Shown here: in pieces, positions 43,619 to 52,782 of the stretch
How the letters are laid out: the number at the start of each line of letters is the position of its first letter
How positions within the stretch are numbered: position 1 is the first letter of the stretch
Origin: Bacteroidales bacterium UBA5382
GTDB taxonomy: Bacteria > Bacteroidota > Bacteroidia > Bacteroidales > Dysgonomonadaceae
Assembly (NCBI GenBank): GCA_002409745.1
Contig: DHOU01000009.1
Span: 31,505-95,504, forward strand
DNA: 64,000 bases
Direction: 5' to 3'
Translations under genes and position numbers: made by a program
The notes under the pieces: generated by a model
What the model was told of the DNA's origin: nothing
Seen by the model: only the letters and a program-made list of their open reading frames with translations
The model's database searches: none

Positions 43619-44962
43619 ATGACATCAACATATCTTTCTTGGGCGTCTGTTATCATAGGAGGCATTTTACTTTTTTCCTCCTGTCTCAATTCGAACAATG
43701 CCAATATTGACAAATCGAGCGATGCTCAGGTTTATGCTTTGGCTTTATCGTCTAATGCCGACTCAACGGGAGTTTTATCGGCAGCAGAATTCACCATTGA
43801 CCAAGTCGGCAAAAAAATATTCAATCGGGATTCTTTATCGTATCTCTTTGCCGTAGATAGTGCGAAGCTCACCCTTTCCGCTTCAAGCACCTACAGCCCA
43901 TTCTCCCAAATAATCCTGACATTAAAGAATCCCGACAGCACCTACAGTTGGAACGGAAAGGATTCCATCCCTCCTCTGAGGCTCTCTTCCATCATTACGA
44001 CAGCGCAAGACGGAATTACGACGAAGCCGTACGATTTCAAACTGAACATCTATCAACAGGATCCCAACATCCTCACTTGGACTAAAGTGACGGATAACTA
44101 TTTAGCATCGTCTGTTTCGGCTCAGAAAACGTTGGCTATCGGGAATACGTTTTTCACCTATTATGTTTCGGGGGGAACCCTCAAAGGAGCATCAACCGAT
44201 GCATCCGGAGAAAAAAACTGGACAGAGATTGATATTGTCGGGTTACCCGCGGGCACGACCCCTGCGATGATCACAGCCGCCGGAAAAGGCGCCTATGCTC
44301 TGGGGACGGATCAAACCGTTTACTTTACGGCTAACGGGGCTACGTGGACGAGTGTGACAACCTCCTACCACGTTAAAGCCATATACGGTGATCTCCCTTT
44401 AACCACGGGCAAGACAATTCTAACGGTAATTGATGATGAAGGGACGTTGAAATTTGCCGAGACCGAAAATTTCGCGGCTATTCAGGTTTTAAATACGATC
44501 AAATCGGCTTTTCCCATATCGGCTTTTTCAACGGCGCAAGTGAATAATCCGACTGTTTTTTCAGCGAAATATATTGCCGTTTCAGGCGGATTACGTAGCG
44601 ATAATACAGCGAATAATGCCAATTGGCTTTTACAGCGCAAAGGCGAAACAATCGAAGCCATTGCGACGGAGACTTCTTTTTCGCAGCAAGGAAGCAGCAT
44701 TTTCTTTTATGACAATAAGTTATATTTGATGTCATCCGAAAAAGAGAATGGTCAAAATATTCTTTATAACTCGAATTATGGATTGAATTGGACAAAGGTT
44801 GGAAAAAACCAAACTTTTGATCCCGAATTTACATATAGAACCCAGGCATCGGTGATAACGGATGCTGAAAATTACATTTGGATATTCGGCGGAGTATCCG
44901 ATGCTTCTCAACAACTTGTTGAAGTGTGGAGAGGCAGGCTCAATAAATTGGCCGGTGAATAA
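43619..44962 (+). CDS. DUF6242-type exported lipoprotein of unknown function
   Basis: From ATG 43619 (MTSTYLSWASVIIGGILLFS) there are 447 residues with a lipoprotein signal ending at SSCLNSN. The mature part starts with a DUF6242-like Ig-type region (about 40-160, with YSPFSQIILTLKNPDSTYSW). The rest contains repeated beta blades of a propeller type (GKGAYALGTDQTVYFTANGATWTS; the same GATWTSV or LNWTKVG pattern recurs). The latter resemble sialidase-like or Kelch-like blades. Function is unknown. The following gene starts inside its last codons, so the two are coupled. Confidence 0.75.
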   Translation: MTSTYLSWASVIIGGILLFSSCLNSNNANIDKSSDAQVYALALSSNADSTGVLSAAEFTIDQVGKKIFNRDSLSYLFAVDSAKLTLSASSTYSPFSQIILTLKNPDSTYSWNGKDSIPPLRLSSIITTAQDGITTKPYDFKLNIYQQDPNILTWTKVTDNYLASSVSAQKTLAIGNTFFTYYVSGGTLKGASTDASGEKNWTEIDIVGLPAGTTPAMITAAGKGAYALGTDQTVYFTANGATWTSVTTSYHVKAIYGDLPLTTGKTILTVIDDEGTLKFAETENFAAIQVLNTIKSAFPISAFSTAQVNNPTVFSAKYIAVSGGLRSDNTANNANWLLQRKGETIEAIATETSFSQQGSSIFFYDNKLYLMSSEKENGQNILYNSNYGLNWTKVGKNQTFDPEFTYRTQASVITDAENYIWIFGGVSDASQQLVEVWRGRLNKLAGE

Positions 44963-45644
44963 GCAGTTCATCGCTATATTATTAGTCAGTGCTTATTCCA
45001 ATATTGCTTTCGCTCAAGAATATAAGTATGAAATAGGTGGAGGGACAGGCGCATCGTTTTATATGGGCGATGCCAATAAGTCAGCCCCCTTTTTATATCC
45101 CGGATGGACGGGTTCGGCTATCTACCGGTATACGATAAATTTTCATTGGGCCGTTAAAGCAAATGCTTCGATAGGACGTTTATGGGGAAACACGGATCAA
45201 TCCGGCAACCGTTTTCCTTTTGAAAAAGGAACTTCCTTTAGTCGGAATTTTGGAGAGCTTGGGGGACAAATGGAATTTAATTTTTTCCCTTACAGCGACA
45301 AATATTCTTATTTGGGAACGAAGCCCTACACGCCCTATGTATTAGTGGGCGGTAGTGTGACGATGACGACAATAGAAAATAGTCCGTCCCTTTCCGTCGC
45401 GATTCCGTTGGGGATCGGATTTAAATACAAATTAAAAAACAGATGGAACGTAGGGGGTGAGTTTTCTGTAAAAAAATCGTTGGGAGACAAGCTGGATGTC
45501 ACTCAAAAAAATGCCGGATGGGACTTAAACGGCCCGTATGGTATTAAAAGCAGTTTTCTGAAGAATCAGGACTGGTATTTGCAAGCAATCTTTTACCTGA
45601 CATGGGAATTCGGATTACGAAGCGATCCCTGTCATGGTATGTAA
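44955..45644 (+). CDS. DUF6089-type outer-membrane beta-barrel protein
   Basis: The likely start is GTG 44955, overlapping the previous gene by 8 bp. It gives 229 residues with a signal peptide (KQFIAILLVSAYSNIAFAQE). An 8-stranded-type barrel pattern follows: YEIGGGTGASFYMGDANKSA, GGQMEFNFFPY, PYVLVGGSVTM and YLQAIFYLTWEFGLRSDP. The open frame extends 31 codons further up, but that part lies in the previous gene and lacks a signal peptide at its N-terminus. In Bacteroidales this family lies just before uppS and bamA, as here, which suggests a link to envelope assembly. Function is unproven. Confidence 0.78.
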   Translation: MNKQFIAILLVSAYSNIAFAQEYKYEIGGGTGASFYMGDANKSAPFLYPGWTGSAIYRYTINFHWAVKANASIGRLWGNTDQSGNRFPFEKGTSFSRNFGELGGQMEFNFFPYSDKYSYLGTKPYTPYVLVGGSVTMTTIENSPSLSVAIPLGIGFKYKLKNRWNVGGEFSVKKSLGDKLDVTQKNAGWDLNGPYGIKSSFLKNQDWYLQAIFYLTWEFGLRSDPCHGM

Positions 45645-45665
45645 TAAAAATAGGTAATTAAAAAA

Positions 45666-46412
45666 ATGTCATTACTTGGCAAAATTGATAAGGCACGCAT
45701 TCCGGAACATATTACCATTATAATGGATGGTAACGGACGCTGGGCGAAAGCTCGGGGGCTGGAACGGGTAGAAGGGCACAAGCAAGGGATTACGGCTTTA
45801 CGGGAAGTGGTAGAAGCGGCCTCGAAAGTGTCGGTAAAATACCTTACCGTATATGCTTTTTCCACCGAAAACTGGGATCGTCCCAGCGAAGAAGTAGATG
45901 CTTTAATGGAATTGATTGTCTATGCCGTAGCCAAAGAAACACCCAGCTTAATCGAAAATGGCGTGCGGGTAGCCAGCATCGGGGATTTAAGCCGGCTCCC
46001 CGTTAAAACACGACAATCATTGCAGGATTGCATGGACAAAACCGCCCCCGGAAACGGGTTGACTTTGGTGTTGGCCTTAAGCTATTCGTCGAGATGGGAA
46101 CTAACGGAGGCGGCCCGAGCCATTGCCCGTGATGTAAAAAACGGATTACTGTCTCAGGAAAGCATTACCGAAAAGGAACTGTCGCGGTATCTGACCACCT
46201 ATACGCTCCCCGACCCCGACCTGCTTATCAGGACGGGAGGCGAAAAGCGTATCAGTAATTTTTTGCTTTGGCAACTGGCCTATTCCGAGTTGTATTTCAC
46301 CGATACGTTTTGGCCTGATTTCGGAGAAGAAGAATTATATGCCGCCATCTTCGACTATCAACAGCGTGAAAGGCGATTCGGTAAAACAAGCGAACAAGTA
46401 AAAAGCAAATAG
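45666..46412 (+). CDS. uppS: Isoprenyl transferase / undecaprenyl diphosphate synthase
   Basis: UppS makes the C55 carrier lipid precursor used by MraY and MurG. The 248 residues begin [20 protein letters not shown]. The catalytic motif [20 protein letters not shown] is near residue 18. [13 protein letters not shown] lies near residue 60, and the C-terminal [20 protein letters not shown] and [10 protein letters not shown] complete the fold. It lies 21 bp after the DUF6089 gene and 59 bp before bamA. Confidence 0.97.
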   Translation: MSLLGKIDKARIPEHITIIMDGNGRWAKARGLERVEGHKQGITALREVVEAASKVSVKYLTVYAFSTENWDRPSEEVDALMELIVYAVAKETPSLIENGVRVASIGDLSRLPVKTRQSLQDCMDKTAPGNGLTLVLALSYSSRWELTEAARAIARDVKNGLLSQESITEKELSRYLTTYTLPDPDLLIRTGGEKRISNFLLWQLAYSELYFTDTFWPDFGEEELYAAIFDYQQRERRFGKTSEQVKSK

Positions 46413-46471
46413 TAAAAGATCCAACAATATATCAGCCGGTAATATATACTTATCGTAACGAAAAAATTAAA

Positions 46472-49156
46472 ATGTTAAAGAAAACATTCTATTTAGTCAT
46501 CGCACTTACATTCTTTTTGCAGATATTTTCTTTCGGGCAGGTTGTTCCTTCGGAAAACGCCCTTCCGCTTGCAAAAGATAGCATAAACAAACTACCCGTT
46601 AAGGATGAATTGGTCGTCAACTATATGGGAACACCCAAAAAGTATATTATCGCCGATATCGACGTGACGGGGGTGGAAGGAACCATGTATGAAGACCAAG
46701 AATTTGTATTGGTCGGTTTTTCGGGATTGGCCAAAGGACAGGAAATACAAATACCCGGCGACGACATTTCCAATGCCGTGCAACGATTTTGGAAACAGGG
46801 CCTGTTTTCGGATATCAAAATAGTACAGACTAAAATAGACGCTGACAGCGTATGGCTTGAGATACGCCTTACGGACCGTCCACGGGTAGCGGACATCCAA
46901 TATACGGGGATGAAAAAAAGTGAACAAAAAGACATCGATCAGAAGATACAAATGGTGAAAGGAAATCAAATCACTCCCCACCATATCAATCGGGCGAAAG
47001 AAGTCATTAAAAGTTTTTTTGCGGAAAAAGGCTTCGGTGAAGCGGACGTGAATATTTTACAACATCCGGTGCCGAATCAAAAAAACCAAGTCATTTTAGA
47101 AATCGCCGTCGATAAGAAAGAAAAGCTAAAAGTCAACCGCATCAACATTGAAGGGAATGAGGCTCTCACCGACAACCAACTGAAATGGGCGATGAAGAAA
47201 ACCAATGAAAAAGGAAAACTGAGAAACCTCTTCAGAAGTAAAAAGTTTGTGGATGAATTGTATGTGGAAGATAAAAACAATCTTATCACCAAATATCACG
47301 AAAAAGGATACCGTGACGCAGAAATTCTTAAAGACACGGTATATAAGCATGACGACAAAAGTGTGAATATAGACTTAGTTGTAGAGGAAGGCCCGTTGTA
47401 TCACATCCGGTCTGTCAATTGGATCGGGAACACGCAATTCAATTCGTTAGACCTCGACCGGTCACTCAATATGCATTCGGGCGATGTCTATGACCAAAAG
47501 AAGTTGCAACAACGGCTTAAATCGGACGAGGATGCAGCCATCAATATTTATCAAAACAACGGTTATTTGTTTTCGGACATCGATCCGGTGGAAATCAACA
47601 TTGAAAACGATTCTGTGGATTTGGAGTTACGGGTAACGGAAGGTCCGAAAGCAACCATCAAGAAAGTAATCATTCAAGGAAACGATCGATTATACGAAGA
47701 CGTCATCCGTCGCGAATTACGTACGAAGCCCGGCGAGGTCTTCAGTAAAGATTTGCTGATCCGATCCATCCGTGAAATTGCCCAGACCGGACATTTCGAT
47801 CCGGAAAACCTGCAACCGGATGTACAGCCCGATCCGGAAGACGGGACCGTAAACATCGGTTATCCGTTGACCTCTAAAGGGAATGATCAAATCGAATTCT
47901 CTGCCGGATGGGGAGTAACGGGTCTGGTAGGCAAACTCAGCTTAAAACTGAATAACTTCTCGTTAAAGAATATGTTGAATCCGAAACTATCCAGAGGGAT
48001 CATCCCTCAAGGAGAGGGACAGACATTGGTGCTTAGTGCGCAAACCAACGGCGATTACTACCAAGCCTATCAGTTTTCGTTTATGGAACCGTGGTTCGGA
48101 GGAAAGCGCCCGAATAACTTTTCGATAAGCGCTTATTACTCCCGATACACCGGATTAAATCAAGACTATTACAGCAACAGTATGTCGTCTTATTACAACC
48201 CGTATATGTACAGTTCGTATGGCGGTTACGGCGGCGGTTACGGAAACTATGGCAGCTATTACCAAGATATGAGCCAATTTGCTTACGACCCCAATCAGGT
48301 TTTCAGCATCATCGGGGTTTCGGTAGGGTACGGAAAGCGGCTTGAGTGGCCCGACGATTACTTTTCGCTGCAAGGAGAATTGGGTTACCAACGTTACAAC
48401 TTAAAAAACTGGACGTATAACTATTTCCCTTTTCAAACAGGCTCCAGCAATAGTTTGACATTAAACTTGTCCCTTTCGCGGAGTTCTATCGACAATCCGC
48501 TTTACACGCGTACCGGATCGCAGTTTTCGTTGAGTGTAACCGCAACTCCGCCTTTCTCGTTATGGGACGGAAAAGATTACAAGAAGATGGCTTACGCAGA
48601 CCCGGCAAAATATACGTGGAACGAATATCATAAATGGAAATTCAAAGCCCGTACATTTACACCGTTAACGCCGTTAACCGTAAAAAGGACGCCGGTTATC
48701 GCCACCAGGGTCGAATTCGGATTTTTGGGCGACTATAACTCTTCTAAGCAAACGCCGTTCGAAACATTCGATATGGGAGGTAGCGGAATGACCGGTTATA
48801 CGACTTCGTTTGCTACGGAAATAGTGGCTTTACGCGGTTATGAAGAAAACTCGGTAGGCCAACAGGCAAGGGCTTATTCGCGATTCGGAGTGGAACTCCG
48901 CTATCCGTTCATCTTAGAACCCAATTCCACCATATACGGACTTGCTTTTGTGGAAGCCGGTAATGCATGGTTGAATCTGAAGAACTTCAATCCGTTCGAT
49001 TTGAAACGTTCGGCGGGTGTAGGCGCCCGTATTTTCCTTCCGATGATCGGATTATTGGGGATCGACTGGGCATACGGGTTCGACACGGTTTACGGAACGG
49101 GTGCACGGGAAAGAGGCGGCAGCCAGCTCCACTTTATTATCGGACAAGAGTTTTAA
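46472..49156 (+). CDS. bamA: Outer-membrane protein assembly factor BamA
   Basis: BamA folds beta-barrel proteins into the outer membrane. The 894 residues have a signal peptide (MLKKTFYLVIALTFFLQIFS, cleaved near FGQ). Five POTRA repeats follow (about 50-440, for example ITPHHINRAKEVIKSFFAEK and VDLELRVTEGPKATIKKVII). The Bac_surface_Ag barrel ends in GGSQLHFIIGQEF, with the usual terminal Phe. An extracellular-type loop near residues 565-600 is rich in Gly and Tyr (SSYGGYGGGYGNYGSYYQ), which is unusual. The two Skp-type chaperones directly downstream act in the same pathway. Confidence 0.96.
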   Translation: MLKKTFYLVIALTFFLQIFSFGQVVPSENALPLAKDSINKLPVKDELVVNYMGTPKKYIIADIDVTGVEGTMYEDQEFVLVGFSGLAKGQEIQIPGDDISNAVQRFWKQGLFSDIKIVQTKIDADSVWLEIRLTDRPRVADIQYTGMKKSEQKDIDQKIQMVKGNQITPHHINRAKEVIKSFFAEKGFGEADVNILQHPVPNQKNQVILEIAVDKKEKLKVNRINIEGNEALTDNQLKWAMKKTNEKGKLRNLFRSKKFVDELYVEDKNNLITKYHEKGYRDAEILKDTVYKHDDKSVNIDLVVEEGPLYHIRSVNWIGNTQFNSLDLDRSLNMHSGDVYDQKKLQQRLKSDEDAAINIYQNNGYLFSDIDPVEINIENDSVDLELRVTEGPKATIKKVIIQGNDRLYEDVIRRELRTKPGEVFSKDLLIRSIREIAQTGHFDPENLQPDVQPDPEDGTVNIGYPLTSKGNDQIEFSAGWGVTGLVGKLSLKLNNFSLKNMLNPKLSRGIIPQGEGQTLVLSAQTNGDYYQAYQFSFMEPWFGGKRPNNFSISAYYSRYTGLNQDYYSNSMSSYYNPYMYSSYGGYGGGYGNYGSYYQDMSQFAYDPNQVFSIIGVSVGYGKRLEWPDDYFSLQGELGYQRYNLKNWTYNYFPFQTGSSNSLTLNLSLSRSSIDNPLYTRTGSQFSLSVTATPPFSLWDGKDYKKMAYADPAKYTWNEYHKWKFKARTFTPLTPLTVKRTPVIATRVEFGFLGDYNSSKQTPFETFDMGGSGMTGYTTSFATEIVALRGYEENSVGQQARAYSRFGVELRYPFILEPNSTIYGLAFVEAGNAWLNLKNFNPFDLKRSAGVGARIFLPMIGLLGIDWAYGFDTVYGTGARERGGSQLHFIIGQEF

Positions 49157-49236
49157 CATTGTTTATTTAACGGCCTGTAAACGATTTAGCATTTGAGCCG
49201 TCTTCTTCTTTGTAAACAAATAAACATAGCATCATT

Positions 49237-49749
49237 ATGAAAAGAATAATAGCAATTATCGGAGTATTTATGGCTTTAGCCGTGAGTGCAGGTTATGCAC
49301 AGAAATATGCCTTGATCGATATGGAATATATCCTCAAGAAAATACCGGCTTATGAAAGTGCCAATCAACAACTGGAAGGGATATCCAAACAATGGCAGAG
49401 TGAAATAGACAAAGAAACCAAAGCGGTTGACGAACTCTATAAGAAGTATCAAGCCGATTTAGTCTTTTTAGCGGGAGAAGAAAAAACAAAACGCGAAAAC
49501 GAAATCGTCACCAAGGAGAATGCCATACAGAGCCTCCAAAACAAATACTTCGGCCCGGAAGGAGAGCTTTTCAAACGTCGTGAAGCATTGATAAAACCGA
49601 TACAAGATAACATATACACCGTTGTCAAAGATATTTCGACGGCTTCCGGATATATGCTTGTAATCGATAGAGCATCGGCGACGTCGGTCATTTTTGCTTC
49701 ACCCGGCATCGATATCAGTGATGAGGTATTGTCCCGGTTAGGTTATTAA
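49237..49749 (+). CDS. OmpH/Skp family periplasmic chaperone (first copy)
   Basis: Skp-type chaperones hold unfolded outer-membrane proteins on the way to BamA. The 170-residue protein has a signal peptide (MKRIIAIIGVFMALAVSAGY). Its helical arms contain long charged coiled-coil stretches (YESANQQLEGISKQWQSEID, VTKENAIQSLQNKY). The short core strands are KYALIDMEYIL and YMLVIDRASATSVIFASPG. It lies 80 bp after bamA and 69 bp before a paralogue of identical length. Confidence 0.9.
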   Translation: MKRIIAIIGVFMALAVSAGYAQKYALIDMEYILKKIPAYESANQQLEGISKQWQSEIDKETKAVDELYKKYQADLVFLAGEEKTKRENEIVTKENAIQSLQNKYFGPEGELFKRREALIKPIQDNIYTVVKDISTASGYMLVIDRASATSVIFASPGIDISDEVLSRLGY

Positions 49750-49760
49750 AAATAAATCGC

Positions 49761-49768
49761 TATCTTTG
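49761..49768 (+). promoter_or_regulatory. Putative -7 promoter element of the second Skp gene
   Basis: TATCTTTG matches TAnnTTTG and lies in the 69-bp gap between the two Skp genes, 50 bp before the second ATG. Confidence 0.5.
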
Positions 49769-49818
49769 CACTCTATTTTAATGAATTCACTAATATAATT
49801 ATTACAAAAGAACGAATC

Positions 49819-50331
49819 ATGTTGAAAAAATTATTGATCTTATTCCTAGCAATAGCTCCCGTAGCAGCCATTGCACAAGATGTGAACATCGCCTATATCA
49901 ACGTTCAGGAAATATTCGCTGCGATGCCCGAAATATCAGGGATTGAAACCCAATTGAATACCAAAAGAGAAGAAGTTACCAAAAACGGACAAGCACTCGT
50001 TGACGAGTACAACAAAAAGGTCGAAGAGTTTCAAAAAACGGCTGCTACGGCATCCGAAACGGTGAAAGCCGACCAACAAAAACAGTTGGATCAAATCAAC
50101 GAACGTTACCAGCTCTTTGCACAAAACAGTCAAAAGGAAGTGGAAGAATTGCAACAAAAACTTCTTTCCCCGGTATATAAAAAGATTAATGATGCTATAA
50201 AAGCTATCGGAGACGAAAAAGGATTTGCCTATATCCTCGATATCAGCAGCATGCCCAGTCCGATTGTTTATAACAATCCCAAAAATACCGATGCGACTCC
50301 TCTTGTCAAAACAAAATTAGGCTTGAAATAA
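49819..50331 (+). CDS. OmpH/Skp family periplasmic chaperone (second copy)
   Basis: This is a second Skp-like chaperone, also 170 residues long, with signal peptide MLKKLLILFLAIAPVAAIAQ. The core strand VNIAYINVQEIFAAMPEIS and the coiled-coil arms (KKVEEFQKTAATASETVKAD, QKEVEELQQKLLSPVYKKI) are clear, as is the final core strand FAYILDISSMPSPIVYN. The two copies differ enough in sequence that they are an old duplication. It may have its own promoter. The gene is closed by a perfect 19-bp hairpin shared with the convergent Usp gene. Confidence 0.9.
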   Translation: MLKKLLILFLAIAPVAAIAQDVNIAYINVQEIFAAMPEISGIETQLNTKREEVTKNGQALVDEYNKKVEEFQKTAATASETVKADQQKQLDQINERYQLFAQNSQKEVEELQQKLLSPVYKKINDAIKAIGDEKGFAYILDISSMPSPIVYNNPKNTDATPLVKTKLGLK

Positions 50332-50358
50332 TTCAAGCCTCCAAATCAAATCATATAT

Positions 50359-50400
50359 AAATAACCGTGGGCATCGCAGGAGCGATGCCCACGGTTATTT
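50359..50400. terminator. Bidirectional terminator between the Skp and Usp genes
   Basis: AAATAACCGTGGGCATCGC (50359-50377) is the exact complement of 50382-50400, with an AGGA loop. The A and T ends make it suitable in both directions for the convergent genes. Confidence 0.9.
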
Positions 50401-50401
50401 C

Positions 50402-51547
50402 TTACAAGCCTTTAATGACTAACAGCGGCGTATCGGAATGGAATAACATACGGCGGGCAATCCCCGGATTAAACATTTTCGCAAAAATATTTCTCCGTGA
50501 ACTGGATAATGATATCAAATCAATTTGCTCGTCCTTCACAAAAGTCTCAATCGATTCTTCGAGGTCGTCCGAAGGATCGATTAGCTTATACGCAATCTCC
50601 ATATGCGGATAGAGTCCGGAGAGATGCTTCTGGATACCCGATAATTTAATTTCGTCCCATACATCCTCTTTCTTGGTGATATGCGCTAAATAAACCTTTA
50701 CGGAATATGATTTGAGAAATTCCGCCATTATTTCGAACGCTTTCAACTCCCTTTCCCTGAAATTGGTAAGAAAAAGGATATGCTTCATTTTAGCCAAATC
50801 GCGATTAGCAGCCTTTTCGGGAACGGCAAAAACAGGCACTTTACTCCCTTCGAACACTTCGGCCGTCACACTGCCGATCAAATCAAACTCTTTTGCATTT
50901 TTACCTTGGGTACCCATTACAATGGCACGGGGACGAATCTTCTTCGAATAGGAAATGATTTCTTCTTCGGCAATCCCTTCGACTAATACAGAAGTATAAG
51001 CGACATTGGGTAACACACCGGACGTAATTTTTTCATCGATTTTTCCGATTAGTTTTTTCATTTCCGCCTCCGTTTTCTGGCGGGTATCCCTGTAGATGTT
51101 GGGATCCGTGGAATGCAAAGAAAAAGAATCGCCAAAAGGTACGGAACCTAAATAAAAAGGCGTAAAAAAGACATGCATCAGCTTGACACTCGATTGCGTA
51201 TCACGGGCCAAACGAAACCCAAACTCACATGCTATCAATGAATACTCCGAAAAGTCGACCGGTACGACTATTTCATCCTTCACTTCAGGAGAATCCTTGG
51301 ATTCAGAATCGAAATCTGTTTGTTCGATGATCTCAAGAGCTCTCGGCAAATCGGACTCGTTAATACGGATGCGCACATTTTCCGGCACCACCGGCTGGAT
51401 GAGATTAATACTATGAATAACCGTGGGTATCCCTTCCGATTCGAGGATTGATTTCAGAATAACCGCCTTGTCATAGGTGTGAATGGCAACGGTTACTAAT
51501 TTACCATCATTATCGGGGGTTTGTTGTTTATTATCTTCTTTTTTCAT
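50402..51547 (-). CDS. DUF2007-UspA-UspA fusion protein
   Basis: The 381-residue protein joins three parts. Residues about 15-75 form a DUF2007-like signal-transducing domain (VTVAIHTYDKAVILKSILES, ending near RALEIIEQTDFDSES). Two universal-stress-protein domains follow. The first (about 92-245) ends with an ATP-type loop, IVMGTQGKNAKEFDLIGSV. The second (about 255-381) has KHILFLTNFRERELKAFEIM and ends LISLSSSRRNIFAKMFNPG and LLVIKGL. The second lacks a full G-x2-G-x9-G loop and may not bind ATP. The role is likely stress sensing or regulation, without a proven target. Confidence 0.82.
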   Translation of the reverse strand: MKKEDNKQQTPDNDGKLVTVAIHTYDKAVILKSILESEGIPTVIHSINLIQPVVPENVRIRINESDLPRALEIIEQTDFDSESKDSPEVKDEIVVPVDFSEYSLIACEFGFRLARDTQSSVKLMHVFFTPFYLGSVPFGDSFSLHSTDPNIYRDTRQKTEAEMKKLIGKIDEKITSGVLPNVAYTSVLVEGIAEEEIISYSKKIRPRAIVMGTQGKNAKEFDLIGSVTAEVFEGSKVPVFAVPEKAANRDLAKMKHILFLTNFRERELKAFEIMAEFLKSYSVKVYLAHITKKEDVWDEIKLSGIQKHLSGLYPHMEIAYKLIDPSDDLEESIETFVKDEQIDLISLSSSRRNIFAKMFNPGIARRMLFHSDTPLLVIKGL

Positions 51548-51638
51548 ATCCTCTTCTAATTAACTGATTAAATAAAAACAGGTCAAAACCCAATATTTGC
51601 ATAAAACGATTCTATGAAATATTGGGTTAGCAAAAAAC

Positions 51639-51935
51639 TTATTCTCCTTGATCAGCCTCCATATCGACGGATGCCGGCTCGGGGTAATCTTCAAGCCCTA
51701 AAATCTTCAAGGCCCTATCAAAAATGGTCGTATCATCAAGAACAACGATACCACCATCCGGTCCCGGTTCGATGTGAATCCCCACACTCTTACCGTTCTT
51801 AAAATTATATCCACCAAAATAGTTTCTTACAGTTTCGGGTTCTACACCTAATTCCTTCGCTATTTGGTGGATCGTCCCGTCGGGCAGTTTGTCTTTGAGA
51901 GCCCTTAATTCGTTGAAAGTAATTGTTCTTGCCAT
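51639..51935 (-). CDS. Small helix-turn-helix DNA-binding protein
   Basis: This 98-residue protein has an N-terminal helix-turn-helix (MARTITFNELRALKDKLPDG and IHQIAKELGVEPETVRNYFG, about 2-42). A compact beta-containing domain follows (SVGIHIEPGPDGGIVVLDD) and an acidic tail completes it (EDYPEPASVDMEADQGE). The pattern matches a conserved Bacteroidales DNA-binding protein of unknown target. It is a stand-alone gene 91 bp upstream of the Usp fusion on the same strand. I could not recognise a promoter. Confidence 0.75.
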   Translation of the reverse strand: MARTITFNELRALKDKLPDGTIHQIAKELGVEPETVRNYFGGYNFKNGKSVGIHIEPGPDGGIVVLDDTTIFDRALKILGLEDYPEPASVDMEADQGE

Positions 51936-52068
51936 GGTTGCTTTACTTTTATATGATTAGTAATATAATGAATAATTATCGTGCCGTAAACATACTGAAA
52001 TTTTCAATGATAGACAATTATTATGAGATATATTTACGAAAATGTTTCATTTTATATCTATAACAAAG

Positions 52069-52782
52069 TTAGTGTGGTAAAGTTGACAAAAGAGGACTAA
52101 AAATTGCAACAATGCCGATATAAGCGATCATGCAAGCGGCCAGTATATTAGAATTCTCGTGATAATAAAAAGGTTGATTCTGCTCCGACAGCAGAGCCGG
52201 AGCCTTTTGAAAAAGCCACTTTCTTCGAAGATATCGAAAGAGGGCGAACAAACAGAAAGCGAGGAGACATCCGAGAACCACCCCCCCGATAATATCCGAG
52301 ATAAAATGGACGCCCAAATAAATACGGGAATAACTGTTCAGCGCCGCCCAAAAAAGAGTGGTGAAAGTAATCAAACGACTCTTGTAGAGCAACGCTAAAA
52401 AAGTCGCCATCCCGAAACTATTGGTCGCATGGCCGGAAACAAAGCCGTAGCGCCCTCCCCGATAATCGTTGACGATATCAACCAGATATTGAAAATCGGG
52501 ATGATGAGTCGGCCGCAAACGCTGAAAGAGCGGCTTGAGAAAGCCGGAAGAAACCTGGTCGCACAAAACAACCAGCAAAATAAAAAAAACGACTGTCAAG
52601 AGAGCTTCTTTCCTCGGTACTTTATAGAAAAAAAAGAAAAGAAGCAGCAGAAAAAGCGGAAACCATACGAACCGACCGGTAACGGTCCACATCAAATTAT
52701 CCATCCAAACCGATTCGCTGCCGTTTAAGGCTATGAACCACTCACGTTCCAAGGGCAGAAGTTCCTCTATTACTTTTTTCAT
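52069..52782 (-). CDS. PAP2-family membrane phosphatase
   Basis: The 237-residue protein is an acid-phosphatase-type integral membrane enzyme. Its three catalytic blocks are visible: LKPLFQRLRPTHHPD (K-x6-RP), YGFVSGHATNSFGMATF (SGH) and NSYSRIYLGVHFISDIIGG (SR-x5-H-x3-D). Such enzymes remove phosphate from undecaprenyl diphosphate, lipid A or other lipid phosphates at the outer face of the inner membrane; which one applies here cannot be decided. It starts within the stop of batE (ATGA), so it is the last gene of the Bat operon and translationally coupled to it. Confidence 0.88.
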   Translation of the reverse strand: MKKVIEELLPLEREWFIALNGSESVWMDNLMWTVTGRFVWFPLFLLLLFFFFYKVPRKEALLTVVFFILLVVLCDQVSSGFLKPLFQRLRPTHHPDFQYLVDIVNDYRGGRYGFVSGHATNSFGMATFLALLYKSRLITFTTLFWAALNSYSRIYLGVHFISDIIGGVVLGCLLAFCLFALFRYLRRKWLFQKAPALLSEQNQPFYYHENSNILAACMIAYIGIVAIFSPLLSTLPH

